DNA of 64,000 nt, taken from assembly GCF_020184175.1 (NCBI RefSeq), contig NC_065532.1, positions 41,808,287 through 41,872,286 on the forward strand, written 5' to 3'. Position numbers and translations under genes: made by a program. The notes under the pieces were generated by a model that was not told the origin of the DNA, ran no database searches, and worked only from the letters and a program-made list of their open reading frames with translations. Origin of the DNA: Aphis gossypii (lineage: Eukaryota; Arthropoda; Insecta; Hemiptera; Aphididae). Below, piece after piece: positions 39,558 to 53,109 of this stretch; position 1 is the stretch's first letter, and every line of letters begins with the position of its first letter.

Positions 39558-40282
39558 TAGGGTGATTTTCCGAGCACGCTTACCTCTATTATTTTTTCAA
39601 TTATGCAGTTATTCAAAATCTGATTTTTAGAATTTTTAATTATACCTACTGGAAGATCATATTTTCAAATTGTTGAGATTTCTTTGCGTTATTTAAAGAG
39701 TGTGCTGTGAAGGTACAATTTTTTCAAATAAATAATCTCCTTTTTACGACTATAAATTATTTGGCGGATAATTTTCCTGAAATTGTTAATGTACTAAAAT
39801 CAAATTTGAATGATTAGTATTTTAGTTAATTAACTTTGTAAATTAGGATATGATAATGAGTTTAGAAGATATGATGGCTATGGTGATTTAAGCATTTTAG
39901 TGATTAATATCATCTATTAACATTATTAGTACGTAGAATAGCGCAAGTATAATAACTACAAAATGCAATATTATATATTAGGTATATTTTATATTTTTGT
40001 AAAATAATTTTCCTTAGTAAAATTTTAAATAACAGAGATACTAGTTCAAATTATGAATTAGGCATATAACAATTTTCAAAAAAATGATCTTCCAAATAAT
40101 TTATAGAAAAAAGATGTGTTTTTATTTAAAAAATAGATATTTATCACTACTGGTAACTCTCTAAGCACTTAGAATAATATAATTCCATAAATTTGAAATA
40201 GGTTTTTTGAGTATATTAATAAATACTAAAAATTCTTTATTTAAGGAAAAATAGGAGTGAGCATGTTTGGTGAATCAACCTG
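39558..40282. mobile_element. TA-flanked inverted-repeat element (MITE-like), copy B, 725 bp
   Basis: Left end TA|TAGGGTGATTTTCCGAGCAC and right end, read on the minus strand, TA|CAGGTTGATTCACCAAACAT. Both continue with GCTTACCTC/GCTCACTCC and a T-rich run. The similarity resumes inside the arms: GGAAGATCATATTTTCAAA (about 39651-39669) against TGATCTTCCA with an A-rich flank on the opposite side (about 40078-40096), so the inverted arms are long, over 100 bp, though interrupted. TA is present on both flanks. No transposase frame remains. Best complete member of the family seen here. Confidence 0.65.
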
Positions 40283-43200
40283 TACACAGGGTGTACCTAT
40301 GAATACATGATAAATTATATGAAATTGTGTTTCGAATAATTTATATCAAATACGGTTTTATTATATTTGTAGTAATTATTTTATGGAATGTTTAAATTCA
40401 ACAATTATAAGATTAATTCGTTTGTTATTTATTCTCTATAAATCGCATCTCCTTTGTTTTTAGTAAATGGTCGATTACTGTTCCAATAATGACACTATAT
40501 AAAATTATTAGCCAACAATAGCTAAGTCAATAAATATTCAATTTGTTTCTGTTTCATTAATAATTGGATGGACAATTTAAATTTTAAAATAATATGTCAT
40601 ATGCGGAATAATTAATTAGGTAGGCAATCGTATTTGGTCGCTTGGTCGCTCATCACATCGAATTCATTTAAATGATTTTCACAGGACTTATTGAAACGTG
40701 TTTTGGTGTAAAATTTAGAATATTATTTTATAAGTTCTAATGCTTCTGAAAAATAATCAAAGTGACCTTCCTAACTATTTTAATAACTTGCATTGTGTTA
40801 GACTTATTTAAAACATACTAAGTGTTAATTTGTTGACATTTTGTTTTTAGTTAACGAAATACAGTTAATAATAATAAACATAATATTTACTCGTAAAAGA
40901 CAATTTTTAAATCTATTCGTATAATTTGTATAGATATATTTTATATATTTTATTTTCCACAATAATTTCACAACGTTATTAACAAAAACAGTTTAAAAAA
41001 TCAAAATATAAAATACCATTATATGGCACCTATTAGGAATTATTTAATAAAATAATTATGTATAGATGTACTTAACCATTTTATTTTAATCGTGTTATTT
41101 CAATAAAAGTATTCCATAATAATTGTATTTGATTATTACACTTCATGCAATTTTATGAGTCAAATCAGTTTAAATTTAATTTGAACTCTTAAATAATAAA
41201 TACTCAATCATACAGAAATATGAATATATAAAAAAAAATCAATTTGTATTATTAGTGCAAATATATGCAAATATAATCGAACTGTTTATTAGATTCTTTT
41301 ATTTATTTTGTCTATTTTTTGTATTATGTTAAATATAGCCTATATATATATATTAAATTATTCCAATATCAGTTATAAATTGTAAAATTATTTTGAAAAT
41401 GAAATAATGATAAATTCCTTAGCATATTTTGTATTATTGTCTCATAAATATGGATAGTATTATTAAATTTAACTAAACAATTGTTGATATAAGAACAGTA
41501 GGTAGACGCCGTTAATACATTTTCGAAATCTAGAAACTTTTATAATTGCGTTAAGTGATAACCATATTGTTCATACTAAGTTATCGTTAAAAATATTAAA
41601 ATTATAATACATATTTGAGTATAAACTGCAAGACAATAAAATCCAGTTATAAATAAATTTTTTTTAAATAAGGATTTCACCCACAGTTTTGAAAATAATT
41701 TACTAATGGCGACCAACCTATGTTCTATTGCATACAATCATGTTATTTAAAAATATATTAAATATTTTTGTTTACAAAAAGATCGTCAACCATCATAACC
41801 ATATCAATTAGAAATCTAGCAGTATGTATATGTAGTTTATTTTGAGATTTCGTTTTTAAAACTTGATAAGATAAAAGTTTAAAATATGTACTCCTGTACC
41901 CGGTAAACAAATTTAAACGATATTTAGAATTCCCTTTATGTTATGTTTTTTTAAAATAAGGAAGTGACCGTGAATCTCCCTGTGTATATATATATTAGAT
42001 TTAAAATGAACAATTTGAAATTCTAATTTATATAATTAAAGATATTAAGAAAAATTTATAGAAAACGGTCAATAATATCATTTTTGATAATAATCATGGT
42101 TATCAAAAGCCAAATGTTTACTTTATTAGGTCACAGTGTCACACATTCGATTTAACACTATAATATATATTTTAATTTAAAATGAATAAAATAGTTCATG
42201 TACAGTTTATGGGTAACTGCGGGGTCTATCGAGAGAAAAAAATATTCAGTAAATATCTTATTATACCTATAACTATATCTATATTACTATAAGACTTTTA
42301 TTTAAAAAAACTGCAGAAAATCAGACTAAACTTCAATATTAGACTCGATTTTCATATTTTATAGTGAGTATAATCTAATCACCGAACAAATGTTAATCAA
42401 TCTTATTTCAGTGATAAACCAGTAAATATAATCTGATTGTACGTAAACACTAATTATAAAATAATTTAAATAACATGCCGAACAATTGAAGAGCGTCTAT
42501 TTTTAAAACAGTTTTTTTTTTAAAAACACGAGAATAACGTGTCGTGATATACATATTACATAGGTATTATATTTTAAAAGGGCCCTGCTAGATTCTTCGG
42601 ATCGCAGACAGGGATTTATCTCGGACCATTATTTGTTTAATTAATTTAGCGTCTTAGTTTAATCGTATATATACTCGTATACTTCATAAAGGAAATTTGT
42701 AAGCCGAGCACTCTTTCACGGCACAACTGCACCAGGCTGAGCGCATTATATAAGCAATTCGAAAAACGTAGGTACTTGACGTAATTACTCGGTTATTTCA
42801 TTTAGTATGAAACAAACGTATACGGCACATTTGTAAAGTATATTATATTCAACTTAAATAAAACGTTATATCACGGTATCAGACAAAATATTAATAAATA
42901 CAGTGGTTTGTTATTTGTGTTATGTTTAAATATTATGTACTATTTGAATATTATTAAGTATAAATTGATATTTCTAGAATTTGAAGTCATATATATATTT
43001 TGTTACTGATTGGAAGTTGAACTTTTAACATTTTAAATAATATGTAAATATTTTTTTTTAGATTTTTACATGCATCATTTGAATGTTTAAGTACGTAGAA
43101 AATAATAAATAATTAAAAAATGATTCTTATAAAAAATTACATATATTAGTAATAAAAGCAGTTCTCATATTAATTCAGCGTAGCGAAAATACGTATAAAT

Positions 43201-44103
43201 CAAATCGTATTGATATTATATTAATAAATGTTTGTGCAGCTTTAATTATAAAAATTGTAATATAAACGCAAATACTAAATTACTGTCTTATTTTGTAATA
43301 TTCACTTTTTTGAATATACAATTTTCCCATTTTATGAGCTTCAATATTTTTGAATTGTATTATATATTTTTGGAAAAACTTATAGATAAAATATATTATA
43401 ATAAATAATAATATAAATAGAATTGTCTCTTCTCTATAAGCTATATTTTTTTCTGATCATAACTAATATTTAAAAAATAATTTTAATAGCTAGACCAGGG
43501 AGAAATCAGAATTTTCTTACGCTGCATTTTTTTCACAAATTATAAAATAAATATTTGTGCTCAGAAAATTAAGAAAAAATTTGATACCATTTGTAGGTCA
43601 CATAAAGTTAATTCCCATTATAATTTAAATGCTCTTATAAAAAAATCTTTACTTCTAAAATAAGAATTTTCAAATTCTTAGTTAGATTTGAAGTATTATA
43701 ATTATTTTCAAAAATGTTGGTGATAACCGAATATCATGAAAGTTGATGCTATTTCGTTTAGTTTAGACAGTTTTACTATTATTTTGTTTAATAAATTTTA
43801 TGAATTGCATCAATCTTACCTTAAATTCCTAAACTATTGTTAGTAAAAAATGCGATCGAAACATAATATAATATAATATAATATTATTATACTTGTAATG
43901 ATTATTTATCACTATATTAGGAAAACTAATAAAATATTACCAAATAACATATTACTGACCAGAAATAATGTAGCAGTTAGTGATTATTAGGGCTCGGATT
44001 TTAAAGTATATACTTCTATTTTTATATATGAGATAGAAATCTAATTTTTATACATAAATTCGTTTCACGTTATTCTGATTTCAAATAAATCAATTTTTTT
44101 TTC
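40283..44103. other. AT-rich non-coding stretch
   Basis: No coding region supported. Includes (TA)n at 41341-41352, a pentanucleotide repeat at 43864-43884, and a possible further transposon end near 41961-41985 (GTGACCGTGAATCTCCCTGT), which resembles the right ends of copies A and B but has no visible partner. Confidence 0.6.
43864..43884. repeat. (TAATA)n pentanucleotide microsatellite
   Basis: Four TAATA units in tandem, followed by the reverse word TATTATTA. Confidence 0.75.
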
Positions 44104-44623
44104 AATTATTTCAGCTGTGAATTTTTTATAAGTTTATTGTGCTATTATAATAAAACAAAATAATTATTAAGAAATGTAAAAACCCAGAATATGGATATTG
44201 AATTATTATTGTTTTCGTTATCGGCTTGTTTATTAAATGTATTAAAAATATAGATTGTCGATCTACATATAACTTGCAGTACCTATACGGCCAGTATGCC
44301 TATAATATCGATATCAAGAATTTCAAAATTTAAGATTTAGCGTTTTTATCTGAAACCTCTTGTATGAAGTATGTACCGATCAATTCAATGGATGTAGAGA
44401 GTTATTTTCTACTACGTTTTCTACTTGTCTCACTACTGCAAATCTAGGAAAATACCTGGTATGTATAGTTATAATTGTAATTTAAATTAATTTCTCAAAT
44501 TTTTTTATTCATTTTTAAAATTAGTTCATGTAAATTTTTAGTCATGCTTTGTTTTGCTTTTTGAAAACAATCGTATGCTCTTTTAGTTGATTATTATGCT
44601 TTGAAATCCGAGTTCTAATGATT
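44104..44623 (+). repeat. Dispersed repeat, copy 2 (direct partner at 18941-19560)
   Basis: Same order of conserved blocks as copy 1, in the same orientation about 25 kb away. It starts at CAATTATTTCAGCTGTGAAT, includes TTATTGTTTTCGTTATCGGC and GAAACCTCTTGTATGAAGTA, and ends near TTATTATGCTTTGAAATCC. It lacks the T-rich expansions of copy 1. Differences are spread through the length, so the duplication is old. No coding frame is shared between copies. Confidence 0.75.
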
Positions 44624-46125
44624 ATAATTTAAATTATTTTAGTTCTCTCCATGTCTTCGAGTTTCTTTATAATATTATCTTTAAGTATTATTAATGAATT
44701 TCCTGCAATTCCATTACCTCTGAATGGATTTTTTCTATAAATCGTATTGAAATAAATAAGCTAATGTGTATTAACAATTATGATACATTATTATTTAACT
44801 ATAAATATCCACATAAAAATATATCTAGAGAAGTTACAGCAGTAGATGACTGAAGTTTTCATCTGAGACAAACTAATATTGAAACGAGCATGTTTTTATC
44901 TAGATAAGTCTCAACACTGCTTATAGGAATTTGACTATAATATCGTGTGAGTACTTGCGTCTAATGCACGGAGAGTGCGTCAAAGAGTATATCAAAGTCG
45001 ACCTTAAGTCAGCTTACATTTGGTGAAAAACTTTTTACTTTACCGTTCGCAGACCCTCGAGCTGTCTCTTTAATCCGCCGGATGACAGTGGTTACGCGAG
45101 CATTCAAAGTTTTGTTACTAGCTGTTGTGCGTTATTTTTGGACAAAGAGTGAAACATTTTGGCGGTTGTGTAGCATAACGTACATAATAATATATTGCAC
45201 TCAAAAAGGTCTAACACGCGAGCTTGTTCACAATAAGATTATTACCCGCAGATTTTGTCTAGCGTGTTTATGTTGTAGTAGCCTATTATTATACAGACGA
45301 ACCGAATATATATCAAACATCAAGGAACATTAAAAAAAAATTTAGTTTTAATACATAAATCACATACCTTAAGTATACCTGCTATAATATTATAAGAGTA
45401 TGTGTTGTAATTTATCCCCAAAAGTATCATGGAAATAAAAATATTAAATACTCTCAATTTGTATTTAAAATGTTCAAATAATAATTATCATACTATTATT
45501 ATGGTTGATTCGTTTAAAATGAAATACTGAGCTTTTGATGCTTTTGTTAACGAAAAATTGAAATAACTTAAGTAGGTATATCGCTGCAGATAACAAAAAA
45601 CATTTCATTCTGTATAAATAAAATATTCTATTTAGAATAAACTAAATTATCGTGTAAATGCTAAATATTAAATATTCCACATATTGTTATACATAATTTA
45701 TATTTTATATTATTTTTGTATTTTCACTTATACAGGTATTGATGCTAGGGTAAATCATTATTTATGATCAGGGCAGAAACGTTTGGAAATTTCTGGTTAG
45801 GTTCTTTGAGTTAAATACTAGGCTAATAGAGTCTAAAGTTTAGAGTGATTCTTTTACCGTTCAATGTTCATTAATTAAATCTAATAATTAACTTTACTTG
45901 TTTTGGTTAGTGAGAACTTCGATTTCACTTTTGATATAAATTAGTTTAGGTTATGGTCAGTGCTTGGTGAAACAGATCATCTATAAATATCATCTATAAT
46001 TAACGGATAATTAAAGTTTTGTAAGGTCATATCAATAACTTAAAGTTCATAAATTTCAATCAATATAATACTGATATTAGTTAATATTATACTATAATAT
46101 AATATGTATTCTGTAACTTTTGAAA
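44624..46125. other. Non-coding stretch with a minor GC-richer patch
   Basis: The patch at about 44940-45335 (for example CTTTAATCCGCCGGATGACA near 45070) holds an 83-codon plus-strand frame (45082-45333) without a domain. Nothing else is supported. Confidence 0.5.
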
Positions 46126-46371
46126 TCATTTCACTGGTCTCACAAACATTTTTTTTTGCTATATCTATCTGTGTCTCCAAAATCGTTTTCAATTTTGTCC
46201 ACCAAAGATTTTACATTAATATTTACTACATTGTTCCCACCACATTCTCAACCTTTTAAGCAGTCTTTTCTTATCGGATTCTGTTTCAGCGCCGTGTGCA
46301 GTATCTATAGTAATTTTTGGCTTCTCCTGCAGCTCAGCGCTATCATAGTTTTCGATAAAATCTTTTTTCGT
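46126..46371 (-). pseudogene. Degenerate coding fragment, frameshifted, unknown family
   Basis: On the minus strand, 46371-46216 reads as 51 codons after an in-frame TAG. The peptide is far more protein-like than the background: charged and mixed, with segments such as DSAELQEKPKITIDTAHGAE and KKRLLKRLRMWWEQ, before a TAA. Shifting one base, a second protein-like frame continues to 46140 (SLVDKIENDFGDTDRYSK) and stops after an A9 run. A third register then reads FVRPVK and stops at 46126. The sense strand is purine-rich, and G+C is above the flanks. The most economical reading is a decayed exon or gene copy with at least two frameshifts. I do not recognise the family. An overlapping 85-codon plus-strand frame (46120-46377) is F/L/S-rich and looks like the shadow. 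Confidence 0.45.
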
Positions 46372-48424
46372 CTATAAATTATTTTTAGCTTTTTGCTTTT
46401 CCTCGTTTTCACTCGTCGGCTTTTATTTCGATGTAATACAATAATAATTAAAAATATATTTTATAATTAATAAAAATAAATTCTGTATGATAGTTGAATT
46501 TTTAATCGTGGAGTATACTCAAACTCTGTATATAGTGTATACCTACTGCTGCTGTCTTGGCATTTAATTTAAAATAAAAAAATGAATAATAGTGTCACTT
46601 ATATTCTTTTTTTGTTAACATTGTAGATTAGGATTAAGAAATATTAATTTTTTTTATGATAAAAAAATCATTCTATTATTTTAAAGTTTTTTAATCAAAT
46701 AATTTTTATGTTTTTCATTCTAAATCTGTTACATAACTGTATACAATCAATGTAATATTAACAAATGAATATGTATAATATTCATTATAGTTAATAGTTA
46801 TATATATATATATCAATTCGCACTCATCATTTTATACAATTTAATATAACTGCATTTTAACATTATCATGTCTGCTGTGACTGCTGAAATATGTAACGAC
46901 GATTATATATAGACTGATTGTGTATAAATTCCACGATAATACCTACGTATTATCAATGGTCAAATGTCTTAGTGCATCTTGAAATTCATTAATAATAATG
47001 CATAATAGTTAGGTTGTTTCGTATTTTAATAGGAACATTAATTGTATGTATATTTTTATTTATAATTGAACTTGAATCAATATTTCAATGGCATGCAAAT
47101 AAAATCACCTTAAAAAATCAGTTAAAATTTATTATATGATTTCAGATATAGTTTGAAGCTTAAAACAAATTATTTCATAGTTAAAACCTATGCATTATAC
47201 AAATTTAAAAATGGTTCTTAGTTTTAATCCAAATTTAAATAATAAAAAAAATGTAATTAATTAATACCTCTTACCTGGTAAAAATAAAAATTTGAATTAA
47301 AACAAAAACGATGTAATTCTTCATAGTGATTTTTTTAAGTGTAGCTATCCATTTATTTTTTGGCGAGGTTATAGTGGTTACTTAGTTTATCATTATTATT
47401 CCGCAACAAAAAGTCTGACGCACTTTATGAACAGCACTTAATATATTTTATAGTGGATAATTTATATCATAATATGTATGAATGATTAGAAAATGTATAT
47501 TTATTTTCACGTCTATGCAAGTTAAAAAATGTTTAACAATCAAGGTTTCATGAAATATTTCAAACACACGTTTTTAAATTTGATTAAGATTTTTTTTTAT
47601 TACATATAATATATTAATTGAAAGTTTAAATTATTAAAGTTTTTCTAAATAGAGTTGCACTCTATTTGAGTTCGAATAAGAATCACATTTTTTTTATACA
47701 ATTTTTAACTTATACTGTTTTTCTGTGTTAAAAATGTATTGATTTATTTCTAATAATGTATATGTACGTATTTATTGATTTTTTTTTACTGGTAATCTAC
47801 GATTTTTCAAATTTCAATGTGATTGGAAATAATTTATTCAAACTTTCGTGCTCTTACCAATCCACCAATTTTTAGGAAAACATTTTTTTTAAACTCAGTT
47901 ATTTGAAAAAAAAATTAATGAAACACAAACTCAAATAGAGGATTATAATATATATATTATACATAATTTAACTTTCTTTTAAAAACATAATATTTAATAA
48001 TATTAAATTTTCATGAGCTTAAGGTTGAATTTAATTATTAACCACGGACTCTACATAACAATCATAAATATATGATATTTGTTAATGCTTCGATATTCGA
48101 TAATACATATATGTAGTTGCCACCGTCTCGTTTAGTGTTTAGTTTTATGAAATCTGAAATTTTGCTAAGTAATTTAAAACAGAAAAATCTACCAAAACAA
48201 TGGAATATACCTAACCTTAGAAAAATCTAAATATTATAATGTACTACTCTAAGAGGCTATATTATATCGTAAATTTCGTATAAAATAATTATCGAATACC
48301 TATAGTGTAACAGTAAATCGTGACATTACATAAAATCAAAATTTGGTCACAGATCCGACCGTAGGATTTTGTTGTCATTTTTTATTTAAATGAAAAAATC
48401 CAGTTTAAATAACGTCAAATATTG
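46372..48424. other. AT-rich non-coding stretch
   Basis: No feature beyond homopolymer runs and a (TA)n tract at 46799-46813. Confidence 0.65.
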
Positions 48425-48495
48425 AATCCAACGACGACGAGATCATGTGCCGTCAAACAATTTTTGGTATTCAATTTCAGTAGTTATCCATCATT
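48425..48495 (+). repeat. Short dispersed repeat, copy 1 (partner at 55690-55770)
   Basis: Shared blocks in the same order: CAACGACG, then AACAATTTTTGGTATTCAAT followed by TTCAGTAG. The upstream word GTCAAATATTGAATCCAACG parallels GTCAAAAATGGAATTCAACG in the partner. This copy lacks the GTGAGT donor seen in the partner. Confidence 0.5.
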
Positions 48496-49789
48496 CTAGA
48501 CACTCCACCGACTGTATAGTTTTGGGATTATTATATCTTGCGATCAATGGTTTTTGATGACATATTTCTAGCTTTCGTCGGATTTTTTTTTTTTTTATTT
48601 GGGATCAACACTATTTAATCAGTGTCCAGTGTTGCAATGTGTATGTATATAATATAGACTAGGTGGAATGATGATCGTTTCTCTAGAAAGAAACGGATAG
48701 GTTCAATCAAATCACTTAAAACACACCAAAACGATTATTGAATTTTAGAACTACGCATTAAGGGTGGATATATTTATCTCCCTTAGATATATGACTTTTT
48801 TCTCTTTCTTTTCGCTTTTGTGATTTATTCATCCACATCAATATTATTGCTTTTCTAGCATTAGAAATTCGACGCAACTCTAACAACACTCAGAGTTTCG
48901 TTTAGATAATGTGGTACCTTACTGTAAATATACTTATTGTACAACATATTCTACGTAATAAAATCGTGATTTACCGATTATTGTAACAATATTAAACGTA
49001 TACGTAGGTGTATTAGAGACACATTAACAGAAGGAACTATTATAGAGTTACCTTGCGATCGTAATATTATCTTATACAAATGATCGACATAATTTTTCAT
49101 TGCCAAATTATACCCTGCGATAGAACAGTACCGCAATAATCTCCAATTTCTACTAACAGAAACTTTATATTATTGTTATCAGAAATTACACTGCGCGTAA
49201 AAATTTAATAATATCATGTGTTTCAGGTACCTACCTATAAATCGGTATTTTGTATTACTGCAAACGGCATGAATATTTTAATTATACCAGTTGTACGCGA
49301 AATGGGTTAGATACGTTGTGTATTGTGCGGTATATGTGCAGTCGAAAACGTTAACCTTCGTCGTAAATTAAGTCACCCGAAGGCGAAGGAATACACATAA
49401 TAATATATAATATGCTGTATATACCTATACATTCGGGGTAGATAGTAGTAATGTATTGGAAAATCTGGAATTAATCTGCAGCAATGCGTGTGCGTGTCGG
49501 TCGAGTTCTGTACCCGTGCAACACTGAAAATATCAAAATTTCAAGTAAAGGATGATGTTTGTACTGGACATAAGTATGTAAAGCAGTATAATAATTATAT
49601 ATATTTTTTTTAATTTTCAAACATGACTACTGTTAAATAACTTAAACGGTAGTTGTTGTACGGAAAATCATAGAACGGTATGAGTAATACGTTTGAAAAA
49701 TCAAAAAATTCGATTGTGTTCAACGACATTATTGTCCGGTCCACCTCACGAAAAATAACTTTTCCCATGTGTACACACAGACACACAGG

Positions 49790-49905
49790 ACAGTGAACTG
49801 GTGTATTGACGTGACGGCTACGAGGAAGGAAGCGTCGACCCAGCGCCGCCGTCACGTATTCCAACGGCCACCGACGCTCTAATATTTTTGGCACACGTGT
49901 GAGGT
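49790..49905. promoter_or_regulatory. CpG-rich patch with a palindromic E-box
   Basis: Dense CpG between 49810 and 49880 (for example CCAGCGCCGCCGTCACG), in an AT-rich neighbourhood, followed by CACACGTGTG (49892-49901), a 10-bp palindrome containing the canonical E-box CACGTG bound by bHLH factors. A minus-strand 116-codon frame (49610-49960) crosses the patch but has no domain. This may be an enhancer or promoter fragment; no TATA, initiator or exon was found with it. Confidence 0.25.
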
Positions 49906-51248
49906 ACAATATTATTGTGACGTATAACAATATTGTTATTGCTTGTTTGTGTGTGTACATACCTATGAAAATCGTACTTACGCGTGCTATATATTATGTA
50001 CTACATGACGTAGGCACGTGTAATATATTAGTGATACGGTGTGGGGTGGATTTTATTTTATTGACTCTGTAGAAAAATGGTCTGTTATTCACGCTCATAT
50101 AACAGCATAATATTAATATTATAATATATTGTATAATACGTGACGTGGAAATGACTTTTCCACGAAGTTTTTTTTTCACCGTGCCATCGTTTGCAAACGT
50201 TGTTTTCGCGAACATTTCATTCAGATATTGCTCAATTTAGGGTAGGTAGGTATGCATAATCATGACATGATGATTATAATATATTATTATAGGTTCCAGT
50301 GACACTACGCATAAGCTCATAGGTATTTAGATTATGGTAGTTAGTTTAAAAGATTTAGGCCAGATACAGTACAATAAAAATAAACATAAATATATATTAT
50401 AATACTAGAGGCTGTTTCCCACTTCGTTTTTCACTAAATTTATAATTATTATTTTTAATCTAGTTATCTCATAAAATGTCTGGGATAGAATTTTTAATTC
50501 TTAATGAATCTTTCTTGAAAACGACTTCTTACATTTTTAATTTAAGTTCAGTGTGACAAACACTTCAAAATTCTTAGTATTAAAAATTTTAAAATAAAAT
50601 TTTAAAAAGTTGTTTTAACATAATAGCTTCCAAGAATAATTCAAATATTTTTTAAAGTTTTTTCCGATTATTAGAAAAGACGGTTGTCATAAAATTAACA
50701 TAATTTGACAGAGAACAAATCTGAAATCGAATCCTATAATAATATTCAACTATAATCGAAATAGGTAATATTTAATTATATGTTCGATGTGTACAAACTG
50801 TAATAACTCTAGTTGACAAATGATTTTTCTTGATCGACAATATAGTGGTGATAGTAGATATTATTATTACGAATAAAACCGGTGCTAAAATGATAACTTA
50901 TGAGTAAACAATAAAATTATATCAAAATCAAAACGACGTTCAATCTTCATCGTTTAACAGTAATATTTAAGTATATAACATTTTTAATTTTTGTTTAAGA
51001 GCGTTTTGGCAATAAACTATAATTATATGCAGCTGGATCATTAATAAAATATTACTAAAAAGTAAGGTAGGAAAGCATAAAATTATTAATTACTAAAGTT
51101 AGTATTATACTATTATGTATATTGTACATTATATTATAATATGCATAATGTAATCGAGATTGCCCATCGCGGACGTGGGAGTGAAACGATTAACTCTAAT
51201 TTTATTTTTATTTGAATTTAGCGTTATTGCTATTATTTTTTTTTACAG

Positions 51249-51304
51249 TTATTACGACCGGATTATATACTTACCCGATAATGGAACTCATATAATGCGG
51301 CGAG
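51249..51304 (+). CDS. Weak exon-like segment
   Basis: A strong acceptor (TATTATTTTTTTTTACAG ending at 51248) is followed by balanced-composition sequence with an open frame (YYDRIIYLPDNGTHIMRRG) and a weak donor GAG|GTGTGT at 51305. The frame runs on to a stop at 51360 through an F/Y-rich tail. Not recognised. The acceptor is good, the donor poor. Confidence 0.12.
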
Positions 51305-53109
51305 GTGTGTCTTGTACATCGAATAGATATATATTTTATTATTATTATTTTTTACCATAGGTTTCTTATCGTCATGTATAATATTGTAAAAATTAACATT
51401 TTTTTTTATGCATGACGACAAATTTAAATAATAACGATTCTTGTAAGCGTTTCCGACTTTAGGGTTTTAACACAATTATACAGATATAATAACTAGATTT
51501 AGTCAATTATTATAAAAGAAAAATTAAAATATCTTTTAAAAAATATGGTAAAATGTTTTTAAATGCATTTCTAATTCAAACAAATATATTTTAAAATAGT
51601 GCAATTTATTAAAAATGTTAGTGTACATTAAATTTGTCTCTCACTTCATTCCTTCTGTGACTTAAGAAATTACTATATTTTAAAAGCTTTTAATATTTTC
51701 TTGATACTTGCTGAAGTTTTTTGTTTTATAAATGTTTTCATAAATTAGTATCTTTGTAGAAAAATATTATTTGAAGATAATTTCAGGATTTAATTGTTTT
51801 TAACTATTTACTATTTTATTAAACAATGAGCGTTTCATTACGTTTTTGAATAAAAATGATGTCTTGTTGTTGTCTATCAGTAAATATATATTTGGATTGT
51901 ACCAGAAAATGACAAATAATGGTGATAAAAAATTTCATTTGTTATTAAAAATGTACTTATTAATAATTACCAGAGTATACTGCAGTATTTTATGGTAGAT
52001 CGAACACACAGTTACTCTTTGTTTCATAGTTGTGTGTCATTTGCATAATATTTTCTCATGTCTTTGTCCCCATCTATAGATTCGGTATAATTATTGATTA
52101 TAGCCCATTACTTACGAGTTGAGTTTTTCGAATTTCTGTTTCATATTAATTATTATACTAAAATATTCAGGGTAGGTGTCACCTATAATGTCGTCAAAAG
52201 TTCGATAAAACTTAAAACTACCTAGTTATAACCAGAATTAGTAACATCCAAAATCAATTATTGTTTGTTATTCGATTTGTATGAAAATAATATTTATATA
52301 AAAAAAAGATAATTTATTTATTGCATTTAATTATGTATAGTGTATTGGTAAATTATATTTCAAATATTAATTTTTATTAATTAAAATTAAATTATTCTAG
52401 AATATAAAAAATAAGTTTAAAAAAAAAATCCATCGACTCGATAACCACACTATTATTTAAAATGGTTGTCGAGTGTACCTTATTCTTGAGTAGGTCACTA
52501 CTCACCGTAATGGATGTGTTAAACTTAAATTCAATGATTCATTGTATACGATGAAAAACGATTCAATGATAAGACGATATAACTTTTTGTCGATCGAGGT
52601 TCGCTACCTACCAAAAACCTTCATCGAACTTCATGATTAGGACATTTTTTCTACATAAAAGTACCTTCAGATACAAAAAAAAAATTTAAAAAACACCATC
52701 ATTGTAAAATCAATACATTCTTCGCTTCAGAAGAATTTAAAATCAGTGATTTATTACTGATATTACTTGGACGGATTTATCATCTAATAACATAATGTTT
52801 ACTGACAATATATTTTATACTCTTATACATATTATTACTGTGGTCAAATTCGTTGTTAAATATAATACTGCCTGTATGTCCACAAAACTCAGATAATCGA
52901 AATTGATTTCTTGTACATTACAAAAAAAAAAAATGGCTCACGACTCGCGTCCGTTTTATATCGTCGTGTAGTATAGACCGGCGCAAATTCAATAGGAAAT
53001 CGTCAACATACGTCATCGTACATATTAACACAATTATTATGAAGCCTGACGCTTATGACGATGTACAATTATTATTATAAATAGGTACAAGCAAATTTGC
53101 TCTCTTGCA

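Larger units (their letters stand above)
48500..53105. other. Non-coding stretch with one CpG-rich patch
   Basis: Mostly AT-rich. The patch at 49790-49905 is described separately. The exon-like segment 51249-51304 is also listed. Otherwise only short frames without domains (49610-49960 and 49994-50215 on the minus strand). Confidence 0.5.

Noticed and set aside
41961..41985. Fourth complete element of the GGGTGAT family
   Set aside because: Only a right-end-like word (GTGACCGTGAATCTCCCTGT) is present; no left end was found in the preceding kilobases.
45082..45333. 83-codon plus-strand frame as a small gene
   Set aside because: Cys/Leu/Tyr-rich translation without a domain or supporting promoter or splice signals.
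46120..46377. 85-codon plus-strand F/L/S-rich frame as a membrane peptide
   Set aside because: It is antisense to the more protein-like minus-strand fragment, whose purine-rich sense strand explains the F/L/S composition.
49610..49960. 116-codon minus-strand frame as a gene
   Set aside because: Peptide is hydrophobic and low in recognisable pattern; openness follows from the CpG-rich patch in the middle.
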